A DNA stretch of 64,000 bases from Myxococcales bacterium (GCA_016699535.1 CP064980.1:558001-622000); one strand, 5' to 3'; shown: positions 1 to 8,587, numbered from the stretch's first letter. The notes: generated from the sequence alone by a model not told the origin. Numbers and translations are program-made.

Positions 1-1
1 C

Positions 2-208
2 CAAGCCGGCAAAACCATTTTGTTCACCAGTCACATTCTTAGCGACGTCGAAGCGCTTTGCGAACGCGTCGTCATCATGAACCAAGGCAAGCTTGCCATT
101 GAAGGCAAACTCAAGAATCTACTTGATTCCGAGCAACGCCACTCCCTTGAAGCCATCTTCGTCCGCGAGACCCGCAAAGATGACAAAATTGTCGTTAAAA
201 ATGCATAA
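2..208 (+). CDS. ABC transporter ATP-binding protein, C-terminal part (partial)
   Basis: Cut by the left edge; the frame is open from base 2 and ends at a TAA at 206-208. The visible 68 residues begin QAGKTILFTSHILSDVEAL. This is the segment after Walker B that carries the switch histidine (SSH-type, here TSHIL) of ABC ATPases of the multidrug/gliding type (CcmA/GldA/NatA-like). It continues with the usual 'ALCERVVIMNQGKL' strand. In this family the ATPase drives a separate permease, which would lie upstream and outside the window. No second transporter gene follows; the next gene is on the opposite strand. Family confident, substrate unknown. Confidence 0.85.
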   Translation, partial: QAGKTILFTSHILSDVEALCERVVIMNQGKLAIEGKLKNLLDSEQRHSLEAIFVRETRKDDKIVVKNA

Positions 209-275
209 AACATGCCAATTCTGTCATGTTTTACGCAAATTCATGCCATTTTAATTTCATCGTAGGCCGTGAGTG

Positions 276-1427
276 CTAGTCCCTAATCGGATACAGCGCA
301 TCGCAGGCACGAACGGCGTCGTGAAGCGCGATGTCAGGATAGCTGGACCTCCCTGCCTCGACGCGTTCCAAGTTCTTGAACAATGCCGCCAAGTAACATT
401 GATAGAAATTCAAAGCGATGGTCATTTTATCGATGAGCTCTTGTAGTTCTTTTGCAAGCTCCGCTCCTATATTGTTAGCAAGATTTTCTAAGATTCGAAT
501 GTAGTCCCTGATGGCTGCAATCAATTTTTGAGCCCACACAATGGATGCTTGTGCTTCACATGCTTTATCTCCAGCACACTTGCGCCCCGCGCTTTTGTAT
601 TCCTGGGGCAAGCTGTTTAGTTTTTCGGTATGACCTTGAGAGGCTTTCTCCCAGGGTTTGCCATAGATGGCAGCAACCAGGATCGTTTGCGCTGCAAGAG
701 CTATCAGTTGATTAAAGAGCTGCACTTTAACTTCCGCCGTAAATGCGATACGGGGCTCGGCATAGGGATCGCTCAGTTGCACTGCAATTATAGACTGCCG
801 ATACGCTTCAGCAGAAAGCATCTGATCAAACCAGAGCCCGAGCTCATCCAAGGATTCGGGCAAAGTTGCTTGGCTTGGGATAAGGCCTACAAGTTCTGCT
901 AGACCAAGCCAAAATGTTTTCAAGCTCTCTTCATCGACACTGTTTGCAGTATACATCGCGCTGTTTGCATCAAGCATAGCGCTAAAAATCTCTGGAACTG
1001 CTTGGCTAGCAAGCTCAACAAAGTATTCATCACGGCTCACCACCAAACCTTGCTCGTAAGCCTGCTGGTAGCTGTATTCGATCCACGAACCATCGATCGT
1101 CGCACCACCTTGCCACCAATTGGCAAACTCTTCAGAAACGATGCCTTTTAGAGCGCTCAGCCTTGCTTGATTGTACTGCGCTGTTTCACCGGCGAGGTAG
1201 ACCATGCCATAACCCGCGGCGATTACGGCTGCAAAGCCAAGCACTGTCATCCCACCTGCGATGATCGCTCCTGTTTCAACAATGGGCTCGATGATCAAGG
1301 CTGCCGCCATGGACTCATCATCGGAACTCTCCGTTGCGCTGCTTCCATTGTACGCGCTGCAGCTCGCAAGTGAGGCGATAAGTACCGTGACTAGCGCGCC
1401 GTTAATTGTCCTCGAAACAAATGTCAT
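276..1427 (-). CDS. large lipoprotein of unknown function with sigma-54-type promoter
   Basis: 383 residues from the ATG at 1427; an in-frame TTG at 1439 is a less likely start. A type II signal peptide (basic R6, hydrophobic core, lipobox LASC with Cys23) makes it a lipoprotein. An acidic Ser/Asp/Glu linker follows, then a glycine/alanine-rich hydrophobic stretch at about residues 43-75 that could span or insert in a membrane. The rest is helical, with four cysteines in the C-terminal half. I recognise no family. It shares general design (lipobox, internal hydrophobic segment, long helical tail, -24/-12 promoter) with the proteins at 8604-11618, 34526-35980, 59579-61288 and the decayed gene at 15632-16691. 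Protein-level homology between them is not obvious by eye. Confidence 0.75.
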   Translation of the reverse strand: MTFVSRTINGALVTVLIASLASCSAYNGSSATESSDDESMAAALIIEPIVETGAIIAGGMTVLGFAAVIAAGYGMVYLAGETAQYNQARLSALKGIVSEEFANWWQGGATIDGSWIEYSYQQAYEQGLVVSRDEYFVELASQAVPEIFSAMLDANSAMYTANSVDEESLKTFWLGLAELVGLIPSQATLPESLDELGLWFDQMLSAEAYRQSIIAVQLSDPYAEPRIAFTAEVKVQLFNQLIALAAQTILVAAIYGKPWEKASQGHTEKLNSLPQEYKSAGRKCAGDKACEAQASIVWAQKLIAAIRDYIRILENLANNIGAELAKELQELIDKMTIALNFYQCYLAALFKNLERVEAGRSSYPDIALHDAVRACDALYPIRD

Positions 1428-1772
1428 AGAAGCTTCCAAAGCAAAAGTTATGGATGCATGGAAGAGTGCAAGCGCTATGCCAAATCACATTCCATCGACC
1501 ATGCTTAGAAACCGCTGTTTTCATTCGTGAATTGGCTTTTTGCGACTCACCTGCACTTAGCTTTACCGACCTATGGACTCAGGACCACAGACCCCGCCTA
1601 TTTTTGAGACGTAAGAGAATTGCTTTGTGTTTCATTCGTAATTTCAAAAGCTTGAATGTGCCACCTTCAGTTTTGATGGGGACGCCACGGTGTTTCCTTC
1701 CGATGCACGAGCTAGCAAAGAGTTCTTCTTTTACGCGGCCGAATTTTTGTGCTAATTTGTGCGTTTCAAACC
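1428..1772. other. divergent intergenic region between lipoprotein and kinase genes
   Basis: 345 bases. It holds the -24/-12 element for the minus-strand lipoprotein (1467-1482). I see no RNA gene, no convincing -35/-10 pair for the kinase at 1773, and no open frame with protein-like composition on either strand. Confidence 0.5.
1467..1482 (-). promoter_or_regulatory. sigma-54 (-24/-12) promoter
   Basis: Read on the minus strand, TGGCATAGCGCTTGCA matches the TGGCAC-N5-TTGCA consensus with one mismatch, and GG and GC are exactly 10 bases apart. The predicted transcription start is near 1456, about 29 bases before the ATG at 1427. Confidence 0.7.
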
Positions 1773-3635
1773 ATGCAGCGCGCTTCGACACTTGGCCAGC
1801 GTTTAGGGCCCTATGAACTGATGCATAAGATCAGTGTCGGCGGCATGGCCGAAACCTTTTTGGCGCGCCGAAGGGGACCCGGCGGCTTTGAGCAGCAGGT
1901 TTGCATCAAACGTGTGTTGCCTGCCTTTGCTGAGGACAAAGAGTTTGCACGATTGTTCTTAGACGAAGCCAAACTTGCAGCGCAGCTTCGCCATACCAAC
2001 ATCGTGCAAGTCTATGATTTTGGTGTTGAAGACGACACTTATTACATGGCGCTCGAGCTCATTGAAGGCATGGACATGCGCCACTTGCTGCGCGTGCTTG
2101 GTGAGCAAGACCGCACGATGGCGCCAAAGCTTGTCGCTATTATCGCCACTGAAATCGCGAGCGCTCTGGAGTACGCACACCATCTTGAAATCAACGGCAA
2201 AGCTGCTGGCATTGTGCACCGAGATATTTCGCCATCAAACGTTCTACTAAGTTACACAGGCAGTATTAAGCTAGCTGATTTCGGCATTGCTAAAGCAACA
2301 ACGCATGCGCATGTCACGCGTAGCGGCGTAGTCAAAGGCAAGGTGCCGTACATGGCCCCTGAACACGCGACCGGAGCCGAAATCGATGCGCGAAGTGATT
2401 TGTTTTCCTTGGGCGTTTTGCTCTACGAAGCGCTTGCGGGCTTCCGCCCTTACGATGGCCCCAACGATGTAGCCACGCTCACAAACCTTATCAACGGCAA
2501 ATACAAGCCTCTCGCTGAAGCCGCCCCAGAAGCACCGAAGCACTTCGCGGATATCATCGAGAAACTACTCAATGCCGATCCGGACAAGCGCTATCAAAGC
2601 GCAGGAGAGCTGCTCGATGCACTGGTGCTATCTGCCCCGCCTTCAACGACGCGACGCGCCTTAGGCACTCTCGTCAAAGAAGCACGCTCGACACAACCTA
2701 CCCCTGTTGAACTCGCCAAGACATCAACCAGCAGCGGCGTCATCTCACGTCCATCTGATGCGCTATCCGTGTCCGATGCTAGCGAGGAGAGCCAGGAATC
2801 ATCGCCCAACGAACGCGAAACCAAAGGCAAAGGCAGTTGGGACTTAGCTACACGAACCAAGGAGGCTTCAGCCGATCCTTCTGGGCAGATTGTGCATCAA
2901 ACGCCGAGTCCTGCTACGCCCGCTATCACACAACAAGAAGCTCTCGCTGAAACGGTTGCCGCTGAGGCCATCGAAACCCCCGCACCGCTTTCGACATCGA
3001 TACCTTCAAAAACTTTTCTCTCCTCTGTCACCCTTCCTGAATTTGTTCAAAAACGCAAAGCTCCTTTTTCTGTACTAGCAATTGCTATTGTGGTCGCGGG
3101 CATCACGCTTGCGTTGTTGTGGCAAAAGAATACAGCCATGCCGGTTGAGAAGACCGAAGAGCAACAAGCTACTGTCGAGCAAACTACACCTCCGGCTCAA
3201 AGCAAAACAGCCGCTGCTCAAGCCGAAGAAGAAATTCTAAATGCTGCTCCCGATGAAGAGCTCAAGCCCCTAGAGACCCAAGGCGAAGAGGGCAGTAAAA
3301 TGATGGCCGAAGCCGACAGCGAGTCAACACCCGAGCAAAGCATTATCGAGGAAGAAGAAGTCGACAAATCAAGTGGACGTCGGCACCAAGCACGCCAAGG
3401 CAGCGTTTCAGCGCGCATTACTCCCTGGGGAAATGTTTGGATCAACGATAAGTTTGCCGGCAAGAGTCCTATCCTTCGCGATCTTGATCCGGGAACCTAC
3501 CGCATTGGCGGTGGTCACACTCGCCCTATTATGTTCAAGAATATAAAGATACGCTCAGGACGTGTGCAGAAAGTGCAAATGCACATTACCCGCGAACAAG
3601 TCCTCGAAGCCGAAGAAAAACGTAAAGGACGTTAG
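1773..3635 (+). CDS. Ser/Thr protein kinase with C-terminal PEGA domain
   Basis: 620 residues from the ATG at 1773; a TTG eight codons upstream is also open. The Hanks-type kinase domain covers about residues 14-285. It has a glycine loop (SVGGMAETF), catalytic lysine in VCIKR, HRDISPSN near residue 149, DFGIAK, and the APE-type motif MAPEH. A Pro/Ser/Glu-rich linker follows, then one transmembrane helix at about 431-450 (FSVLAIAIVVAG), an acidic stretch, and an extracytoplasmic PEGA-like beta domain at about 543-605 (GNVWINDKFAGKSP). The layout fits a membrane signalling kinase that senses outside with the PEGA domain and phosphorylates inside. HRDxSPxN is typical of myxobacterial kinases. 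It stands alone, followed by palindromic repeats. Target unknown. Confidence 0.9.
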   Translation: MQRASTLGQRLGPYELMHKISVGGMAETFLARRRGPGGFEQQVCIKRVLPAFAEDKEFARLFLDEAKLAAQLRHTNIVQVYDFGVEDDTYYMALELIEGMDMRHLLRVLGEQDRTMAPKLVAIIATEIASALEYAHHLEINGKAAGIVHRDISPSNVLLSYTGSIKLADFGIAKATTHAHVTRSGVVKGKVPYMAPEHATGAEIDARSDLFSLGVLLYEALAGFRPYDGPNDVATLTNLINGKYKPLAEAAPEAPKHFADIIEKLLNADPDKRYQSAGELLDALVLSAPPSTTRRALGTLVKEARSTQPTPVELAKTSTSSGVISRPSDALSVSDASEESQESSPNERETKGKGSWDLATRTKEASADPSGQIVHQTPSPATPAITQQEALAETVAAEAIETPAPLSTSIPSKTFLSSVTLPEFVQKRKAPFSVLAIAIVVAGITLALLWQKNTAMPVEKTEEQQATVEQTTPPAQSKTAAAQAEEEILNAAPDEELKPLETQGEEGSKMMAEADSESTPEQSIIEEEEVDKSSGRRHQARQGSVSARITPWGNVWINDKFAGKSPILRDLDPGTYRIGGGHTRPIMFKNIKIRSGRVQKVQMHITREQVLEAEEKRKGR

Positions 3636-3643
3636 ATTTAACT

Positions 3644-3761
3644 AACTGTTTGGACCGCTGCACAGCAGCGCTCCAAAGAGGGGATTCACGCGTCTCCCCT
3701 CCCGAGCGCGCTTTGCGCGTCGGCTCCCTCCCCTGCGGGCTCGCTTTGCTCGCGGGGGTGG
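3644..3761 (+). repeat. palindromic REP-like element, copy 1 (partial)
   Basis: About 118 bases starting AACTGTTTGGACCGCTG and ending in a C/G-rich block CGCGGGGGTGG. It contains nested palindromes (GCTGCaCAGCAGCG, GCGCGCTTTGCGCG). The same sequence recurs directly at 3771-3920 and inverted at 13748-13898, so it is a dispersed genomic repeat. It lacks the 25-30 base AT-rich leader present in the other two copies. It lies directly after the kinase stop codon and may also end transcription. Confidence 0.75.
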
Positions 3762-3770
3762 CTGCTGGCT

Positions 3771-3920
3771 AATTTTGGAATTGCTTAGGTTGTTAGCTTT
3801 GACTGTTTGGACCGCTGCGTAGCAGCGCTCCAAAGAGTGGATTCACGCGAATCCCCTCCCGAGCGCGCTTTGCGCGTCGGCTCCCTCCCCTGCGGGGCTC
3901 GCTTTGCTCGCGGGGGTGTG
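3771..3920 (+). repeat. palindromic REP-like element, copy 2 (full length)
   Basis: About 150 bases: leader ATTTTGGAATTGCTTAGG, then the TGTTTGGACCGCTGCGTAGCAGCG palindrome region, then TCCCCTCCCGAGCGCGC and the closing GCTCGCTTTGCTCGCGGGGG. It is in direct tandem with copy 1. The remaining 124 bases up to the end of nrdJ (3921-4044) show no further feature. Confidence 0.75.
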
Positions 3921-4044
3921 GGGTTAGCGGGTTTTTAACGTAAACAGCGTTGCATAGCTTGGGAGACACAAGCGAGGAGGTAAGCCGAAGCCACGAAAAG
4001 CTCGGGAAAAGTCCCTACTGCGAAGAAACTACCTATTCAATTGT

Positions 4045-5397
4045 TTAGCTGCAGCCTACGCTGGCGCCGCAGTTCAGACACTTATAACATGAGCCGTTAC
4101 GCACAGTGATGTGACCACAGCTATCGCACATGGGAGCATCACCCATCATTTCACCCAGCTGCTGATTCATCGCGTTCGTGCTGCCATGTCCTGGAATTTC
4201 ACTAACCATGGCTGGCGGCGGCTCTGAGTTAACATTGCCCCCTGGCAGTTGCTTGTGCGTATTGAGATCGGTTGGGTTTTGGATCTCATCTTGCACTTCT
4301 TGCGGTGGCACATGCGCAAAGTCATAGCGCTTGAGGTACTCCACTCCAAGCACGCGGAACACATAGTCAATCATCGATGTAGCAAACTTAACATTCGGAT
4401 GACCTTCAACAGGGCCCTGCGGCTCAAAGCGCGTAAAGGTGAACTGCTCCACAAAGGAGCTGAGCGGTACACCATGCTGCAATCCCATCGACACACTGAT
4501 GGCAAAACAGTTCATAAGTGATCGGAACGCTGCACCCTCTTTGTGCATATCCACAAAGATCTCACCAAGCGAGCCGTCTCCGTATTCACCGGTACGCAAG
4601 AACACCTTATGTCCTCCAACCCGTGCCTCTTGAGTGAAACCTGTGCGCTTTTTAGGCAAACGATGCCGTGTGGACTGCGGAGGCCGTGCACCCTCAGCAG
4701 GTTTGGCTACAGCAGCTACTTTTTGCTCCGAGCTTGTCTCACTCTTTTCATGACTCTCATCATTGCTCGTGGAAAGGGGCTGAGACCATTTGCAACCATC
4801 GCGGTAAAGCGCAATGGCTTTAAGGCCAAGCTTCCAGCCCTCGAGGTAGATGTTTTCAACATCTTCCACGGTTGCTTCATTCGGAAGATTCACCGTTTTT
4901 GAAATCGCACCAGACAAGAATGGCTGAGCAGCTGCCATCATGCGCACGTGTGAAATCGGTGCCAAAAAGCGTTTGCCAGTTTTGCCACAACGATTGGCGC
5001 AATCAAACACAGGCAAATGCTCGTCACGTAAATATGGAGCGCCTTCAATGGTCATGCGGCCAATGACATGGTCGTTGAGCGCCCCGAGTTCTTTATCCGA
5101 GAGACCAAAGAATCTTGCCAAATTAAAGCCCGGCTTACTGATATCCGCTTTAGGCACACCGATTCGCTCGTAAGCCTCTTTGCCAATAACCCAAGGAGCT
5201 AGCGCCTGTGAGACATCAAACACACCCGGCAGCGCCACTTCAGCCTTGGCGATTTCTGCTTCGGTCAGACCTTTTTCAAGCAACAGCTTACGTGAAAGTT
5301 TCGGCGCGTTGGTAAAGGTATTGGTGCCCGAAACATAAGCAATGATTTCTGCGATCTGACCTTCAGTATAACCCAAACGCTTTAGCGCTTCAGGCAC
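4045..5397 (-). CDS. nrdJ: vitamin B12-dependent ribonucleotide reductase, C-terminal part
   Basis: 450 residues that continue the class II reductase whose N-terminal two thirds lie in another frame at 5382-7370. It begins within the conserved segment after AGGGYFKIVNQSVPEA, carries the end of the barrel, a Pro/Ser-rich linker, the TSCPD-type domain (FVDMHKEGAAFRSLMNC) and a zinc-ribbon-like tail (MCDSCGH...CYKCLNCG). The tail cysteines probably re-reduce the active site, as in other NrdJ proteins. This frame has no credible start of its own. It is readable only if the one-base slip at 5437-5441 is an error or is bypassed by the ribosome. Confidence 0.9.
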   Translation of the reverse strand: MPEALKRLGYTEGQIAEIIAYVSGTNTFTNAPKLSRKLLLEKGLTEAEIAKAEVALPGVFDVSQALAPWVIGKEAYERIGVPKADISKPGFNLARFFGLSDKELGALNDHVIGRMTIEGAPYLRDEHLPVFDCANRCGKTGKRFLAPISHVRMMAAAQPFLSGAISKTVNLPNEATVEDVENIYLEGWKLGLKAIALYRDGCKWSQPLSTSNDESHEKSETSSEQKVAAVAKPAEGARPPQSTRHRLPKKRTGFTQEARVGGHKVFLRTGEYGDGSLGEIFVDMHKEGAAFRSLMNCFAISVSMGLQHGVPLSSFVEQFTFTRFEPQGPVEGHPNVKFATSMIDYVFRVLGVEYLKRYDFAHVPPQEVQDEIQNPTDLNTHKQLPGGNVNSEPPPAMVSEIPGHGSTNAMNQQLGEMMGDAPMCDSCGHITVRNGSCYKCLNCGASVGCS

Positions 5398-7370
5398 ACT
5401 TTGGTTGACGATCTTGAAGTAGCCACCGCCCGCAAGTTTTTAAACTTAATCAGCGCAAAGTCTGGCTCGATACCTGTGGTATCGCAGTCCATAAGCAACC
5501 CGATGGTGCCCGTGGGGGCAAGCACCGTGGTTTGCGAGTTACGATATCCGTAAAGCTCACCAAGTGCATACGCTTGATCCCACGCTTCACGCGCCGCTTC
5601 CACCAAATAGTCTGGTGGATTCATGCTACCATCATGACATATGCCGGGGCTGTTTTCGCTGCCGATACGGTAAGCTGCGTCACGATGCTTTTGAATCACG
5701 CGCAACATGGGCTCACGGTTGTTGGCATAACCTGCAAAGGCTCCTTTGGATGCTGCAACTTCAGCAGATGTCTTATAAGCATGGCCGCAGAGTATTGAAG
5801 TTAGAGCGCTGCAAATCGCACGACCCTGATCGCTGTCATACGATACACCAAGCCGCATCAATAGGGTTCCGAGATTTGCATAACCCAAACCAAGTGGCCG
5901 ATAATCATGGCTGTTTTGCGCGATGGGTTTGGTTGGATAGCTTGCGTAATCCACCAAGATTTCCTGCGCGACAATCAAGAGTCGAATGGTGTGACGGTAA
6001 GCGTCCACATCGATGCTGCCATCTTCTCTTAAGAGCTTGGTTAGGTTGATCGATGATAAGTTACACGCCGTATCATCCAAGAACATGTATTCCGAACATG
6101 GGTTGGAAGCATTAATGCGATCGGTATTGGAACAGGTATGCCAATCGTTGATGGTCGTGTCGTATTGAAGACCTGGATCGGCACAGTTCCAAGCACTCTC
6201 TGCTACTTTGGGCCACAAGTCTCGAGCTTTATAGGTAGCGTTTACACCGCCATCGGTGCGGTTACGCGTGTGCCAATCTTCATCATTTTGCAACGCTTTC
6301 ATAAACTCATCGTTGACACGAATGGAGTTGTTGGAGTTTTGCCCTGAGATCGTATGGTAAGCTTCGCCGTTGAAATCTGAACTGTAGCCGGCATCAATCA
6401 GTGCCTTAGCTTTTTGTTCTTCTTTGGTTTTCCATTCAATGAAGTCAACGATTTCTGGATGGTCCATATCAAGACAGACCATCTTTGCTGCACGGCGCGT
6501 AGTCCCGCCCGATTTGGTTGCGCCTGCTGCTCGATCAAGCACTTCGAGAAAGCTCATTAAGCCAGATGAAGTACCACCACCAGAGAGTTTTTCTTGCCGG
6601 CCGCGCAAACGTGAAAAATTCGTGCCCGTGCCTGAGCCGTACTTGAACAAACGTGCTTCGGTTTTAACCAGCTCGTAGATGCCCATGAGATCGTCGGACA
6701 CACTTTGAATAAAACAGGCTGAGCACTGAGGCTGCTCATAAGCGGTACGGGTCTCCACGATAGCGTCTTGCTCTGCGCTCCAAGCATAGTTGCCGCCACT
6801 GCCCTCAATGCCGTAGCGCTGAAACAATCCTGCGTTGAACCATACCGGTGAGTTGAACGCGGCGATCTGATGAACCAAAATATAGCTTAGCTCTGCTTCA
6901 AAGGCGTCGGCATCGTCGCTGCTCGCAAAATAGCCACCTTGTTTTTCACCCGATTCACGAATGCTGTGCGCCACACGATAGATGAGCTCCCCTACACTTC
7001 GCTCACCCTTTTTCGCATCACCATGAATACCCGCTTTGCGAAAGTACTTCGAAACAGCAATATCGGTTGCTAGCTGAGACCAACCTTCAGGAACTTGAAC
7101 GTCCCGCATTTCAAACACGGTGCTACCGTCTTGCCCACTGATCACGCTATCGCGTTTGACGTATGTCACATCGTCCAGCGGGTTGCTGCCTGCTTTGGTA
7201 AAGCGGCGTGGCTGTTTTAGACCTTGAGCCGAGCTTTTTATCTCCGAATGCGACAAAATCGCACCGTCTGCTGAAGCAAGTGTGGATTTACCCTCTTTGC
7301 TTCCGTTCATGACACTACCGGCACCATTTACTTCACTTCCACGCGCATACAGAGCCAAGGGGACCTCCAA
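5382..7370 (-). CDS. nrdJ: vitamin B12-dependent ribonucleotide reductase, N-terminal and catalytic part
   Basis: Class II ribonucleotide reductase makes deoxyribonucleotides with adenosylcobalamin and works with or without oxygen. The frame shows the first redox cysteine region (QCSACFIQSVSDD), the glycine-rich GSGTGTNFSRLRG, the radical/redox motif NPCSEY and the ATxTxG-like nucleotide site APTGTIGLL. It then leaves frame after DFALIKFK: the run AAAAA (plus strand TTTTT, 5437-5441) needs one more A to read KKLAGGGYFKIV and join the next frame. The start is uncertain. A GGAGGT lies four bases before a TTG at 7358, while the first in-frame ATG is at 7310. An NrdR box lies upstream, as expected for reductase genes. 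Confidence 0.92.
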   Translation of the reverse strand: MEVPLALYARGSEVNGAGSVMNGSKEGKSTLASADGAILSHSEIKSSAQGLKQPRRFTKAGSNPLDDVTYVKRDSVISGQDGSTVFEMRDVQVPEGWSQLATDIAVSKYFRKAGIHGDAKKGERSVGELIYRVAHSIRESGEKQGGYFASSDDADAFEAELSYILVHQIAAFNSPVWFNAGLFQRYGIEGSGGNYAWSAEQDAIVETRTAYEQPQCSACFIQSVSDDLMGIYELVKTEARLFKYGSGTGTNFSRLRGRQEKLSGGGTSSGLMSFLEVLDRAAGATKSGGTTRRAAKMVCLDMDHPEIVDFIEWKTKEEQKAKALIDAGYSSDFNGEAYHTISGQNSNNSIRVNDEFMKALQNDEDWHTRNRTDGGVNATYKARDLWPKVAESAWNCADPGLQYDTTINDWHTCSNTDRINASNPCSEYMFLDDTACNLSSINLTKLLREDGSIDVDAYRHTIRLLIVAQEILVDYASYPTKPIAQNSHDYRPLGLGYANLGTLLMRLGVSYDSDQGRAICSALTSILCGHAYKTSAEVAASKGAFAGYANNREPMLRVIQKHRDAAYRIGSENSPGICHDGSMNPPDYLVEAAREAWDQAYALGELYGYRNSQTTVLAPTGTIGLLMDCDTTGIEPDFALIKFKNLRAVATSRSSTKVCLKR

Positions 7371-7428
7371 AATTTCAACAGTGTTTTCAGCTAGTTAGAT
7401 TAAGAAAGCTAAAGTTGTTCACAATTTA

Positions 7429-7444
7429 CCCACAAGGAGTGGGG
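7429..7444. promoter_or_regulatory. possible degenerate second NrdR box
   Basis: CCCACaaggaGTGGG is an inverted repeat with its centre about 33 bases from the centre of the better box at 7462-7477. NrdR boxes usually come in pairs about three helical turns apart, so spacing supports it; the inner bases do not match the consensus. Confidence 0.3.
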
Positions 7445-7461
7445 ATAGATTCAATAAGTAA

Positions 7462-7477
7462 CCACTATATCTAGTGG
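7462..7477. promoter_or_regulatory. NrdR box
   Basis: CCACTATATCTAGTGG is an almost perfect palindrome matching the NrdR consensus (acaCwAtATaTwGtgt). It lies about 90 bases before the first possible start of nrdJ. NrdR is the zinc-finger/ATP-cone repressor of ribonucleotide reductase genes; its gene is not in the window. Confidence 0.75.
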
Positions 7478-7671
7478 GAAGCTCCCGGTGTACAGATCTG
7501 GTTTTAGGAGGTCAACACTTTGCTTAACTTGCTTGTATTTTTCTTTTAAATGTTTTTGATTACAATCACTTAGTCTCGAGTGCCCCAATGTGCCTACAGG
7601 TGTGCAAGTACTTACCTTGGATGACCCACGTATAAGCCAGTCTGCACAAAACATGCCCGTTTCCACCATAC

Positions 7672-7700
7672 TTTTCAGTATACTACCTGTTGTGTATACT
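7672..7700 (+). promoter_or_regulatory. candidate sigma-70 promoter for the presenilin-like gene
   Basis: TTTTCA, a 17-base spacer, then TATACT; 35 bases later comes the ATG at 7736. The -35 matches only four of six positions. No Shine-Dalgarno sequence is evident before the ATG. Confidence 0.4.
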
Positions 7701-7735
7701 CTGCAAAAAAACCACAATATGATGATTTTTCTCTC

Positions 7736-8464
7736 ATGAAAGCGGCTACTTGGCGAAATTGGTCGTTCTGGCTGCTAAGTTTTACAACTGGCCTGACAAT
7801 TGCCACGATCGTTTCTGATAATATTGAGCTTTCTCCGATTTTAGCTTTCGGAATCGCATTTGTGGCCGTCGGAGTCTTCGTGTTGGGCATAGCATCAAGT
7901 GCACCTTACACAGGCCCTAAGCACGCAATAACGTTCGTTTTTCTGGCTATTTTTGGCTTATTTACTGCTCCGGTCCTGCAACATTACCTAAGCTCATTGC
8001 TACTCTGTGCACTGATAAATTTATCTCTTTGCGTCTGCGGCAGCGTCACTGGGGCGTTTATTGGTTACCGCATCCAATATACCTGGCACCTTTTTTGGGT
8101 AGCGATCGTCTCTTCAGTGGTCGATCTGTACAGTGTTTTTCACTCCAGCGGCCCGAGCGCCAGGCTCATCGAGCATCCCGAAGCGCTTTCGCTTTTAACC
8201 TTAGCCTGGCCCATGTGGGGAAGCAGCGATCTTGTTCCCATCTTGGGCGTAGGCGATCTGGTGTTTGCTGCGCTTTACCTTAGTGCAAGCCGGCGCCACG
8301 GTTTATCTCTCATGCGAAGCCTGATCGGCCTTGCTATTGGTTTATTCCTTACACTCATTTCGCTTTATTACTTTAGACGCGCCATTCCTGCCTTGCCGTT
8401 CTTGGGTCTGGGCATGCTCTTAGCGCACCCCACGCTGCTCACGAAAGCCTTCGCCCAAAAGTAA
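7736..8464 (+). CDS. bacterial presenilin-family intramembrane aspartyl protease homologue
   Basis: 242 residues, about eight hydrophobic helices, no signal peptide. Three presenilin hallmarks occur in order. The first is a catalytic Asp, D130, in a helix ending VVDLYSVF and followed by GPSARLIE, which parallels the YDLxAVL...GPLRMLVE of human presenilin-1. The second is the GxGD motif LGVGDLVF (G171-D174). The third is the PAL motif in RRAIPALP (P218-L220), preceded by IGLFLTL, which parallels IGLCLTL...KKALPALP. Family members (peptidase A22: presenilin, signal peptide peptidase, archaeal PSH) cut transmembrane segments of other proteins with the two aspartates. The loop between the two Asp helices is very short (44 residues between aspartates) and one N-terminal helix seems missing compared with nine-helix presenilins. 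It stands alone behind its own promoter. The substrate is unknown. Family assignment is strong from motifs; activity is inferred. Confidence 0.85.
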   Translation: MKAATWRNWSFWLLSFTTGLTIATIVSDNIELSPILAFGIAFVAVGVFVLGIASSAPYTGPKHAITFVFLAIFGLFTAPVLQHYLSSLLLCALINLSLCVCGSVTGAFIGYRIQYTWHLFWVAIVSSVVDLYSVFHSSGPSARLIEHPEALSLLTLAWPMWGSSDLVPILGVGDLVFAALYLSASRRHGLSLMRSLIGLAIGLFLTLISLYYFRRAIPALPFLGLGMLLAHPTLLTKAFAQK

Positions 8465-8571
8465 CTTCTGTCCTCAGTTCATAGGGCCTAACAAAACGGC
8501 TCCAAGGTGTGTTTTGTAGGGAAGAAGTACAAAACCATAAGAGAATTTGGGGCGGCTAAACAACGCTACGC

Positions 8572-8587
8572 TGGCATGAGATTTGCT
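8572..8587 (+). promoter_or_regulatory. sigma-54 (-24/-12) promoter
   Basis: TGGCATGAGATTTGCT: GG and GC exactly 10 bases apart, two mismatches to TGGCAC-N5-TTGCA. The predicted transcript start near 8598 is only about six bases before the ATG at 8604, so the mRNA would be nearly leaderless. Confidence 0.7.

Larger units (their letters stand above)
7371..7735. other. intergenic region between nrdJ and presenilin-like gene
   Basis: 365 bases holding the NrdR box (7462-7477), a possible degenerate second box (7429-7444) and a sigma-70-like promoter for the plus-strand gene (7672-7700). I looked for a cobalamin riboswitch, since nrdJ uses B12, and see no B12-box-like core. No convincing small gene. 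Confidence 0.5.

Noticed and set aside
1454..1816. Possible small genes between the first lipoprotein and the kinase
   Set aside because: Composition is not protein-like, no ribosome site, and they overlap the promoter and the kinase start.
5430..5445. Programmed -1 frameshift in nrdJ
   Set aside because: The slippery site is incomplete (U AAA AAC instead of A AAA AAC), and five other genes show similar one-base breaks, so sequence error is more likely.
5532..6049. Open frames on the plus strand antisense to nrdJ
   Set aside because: nrdJ motifs are clear on the minus strand; the antisense frames are shadow frames without protein-like composition.
7371..7735. Cobalamin riboswitch upstream of the B12-dependent reductase
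   Set aside because: No B12-box-like core or the expected stems were found; the region is explained better by the NrdR box.
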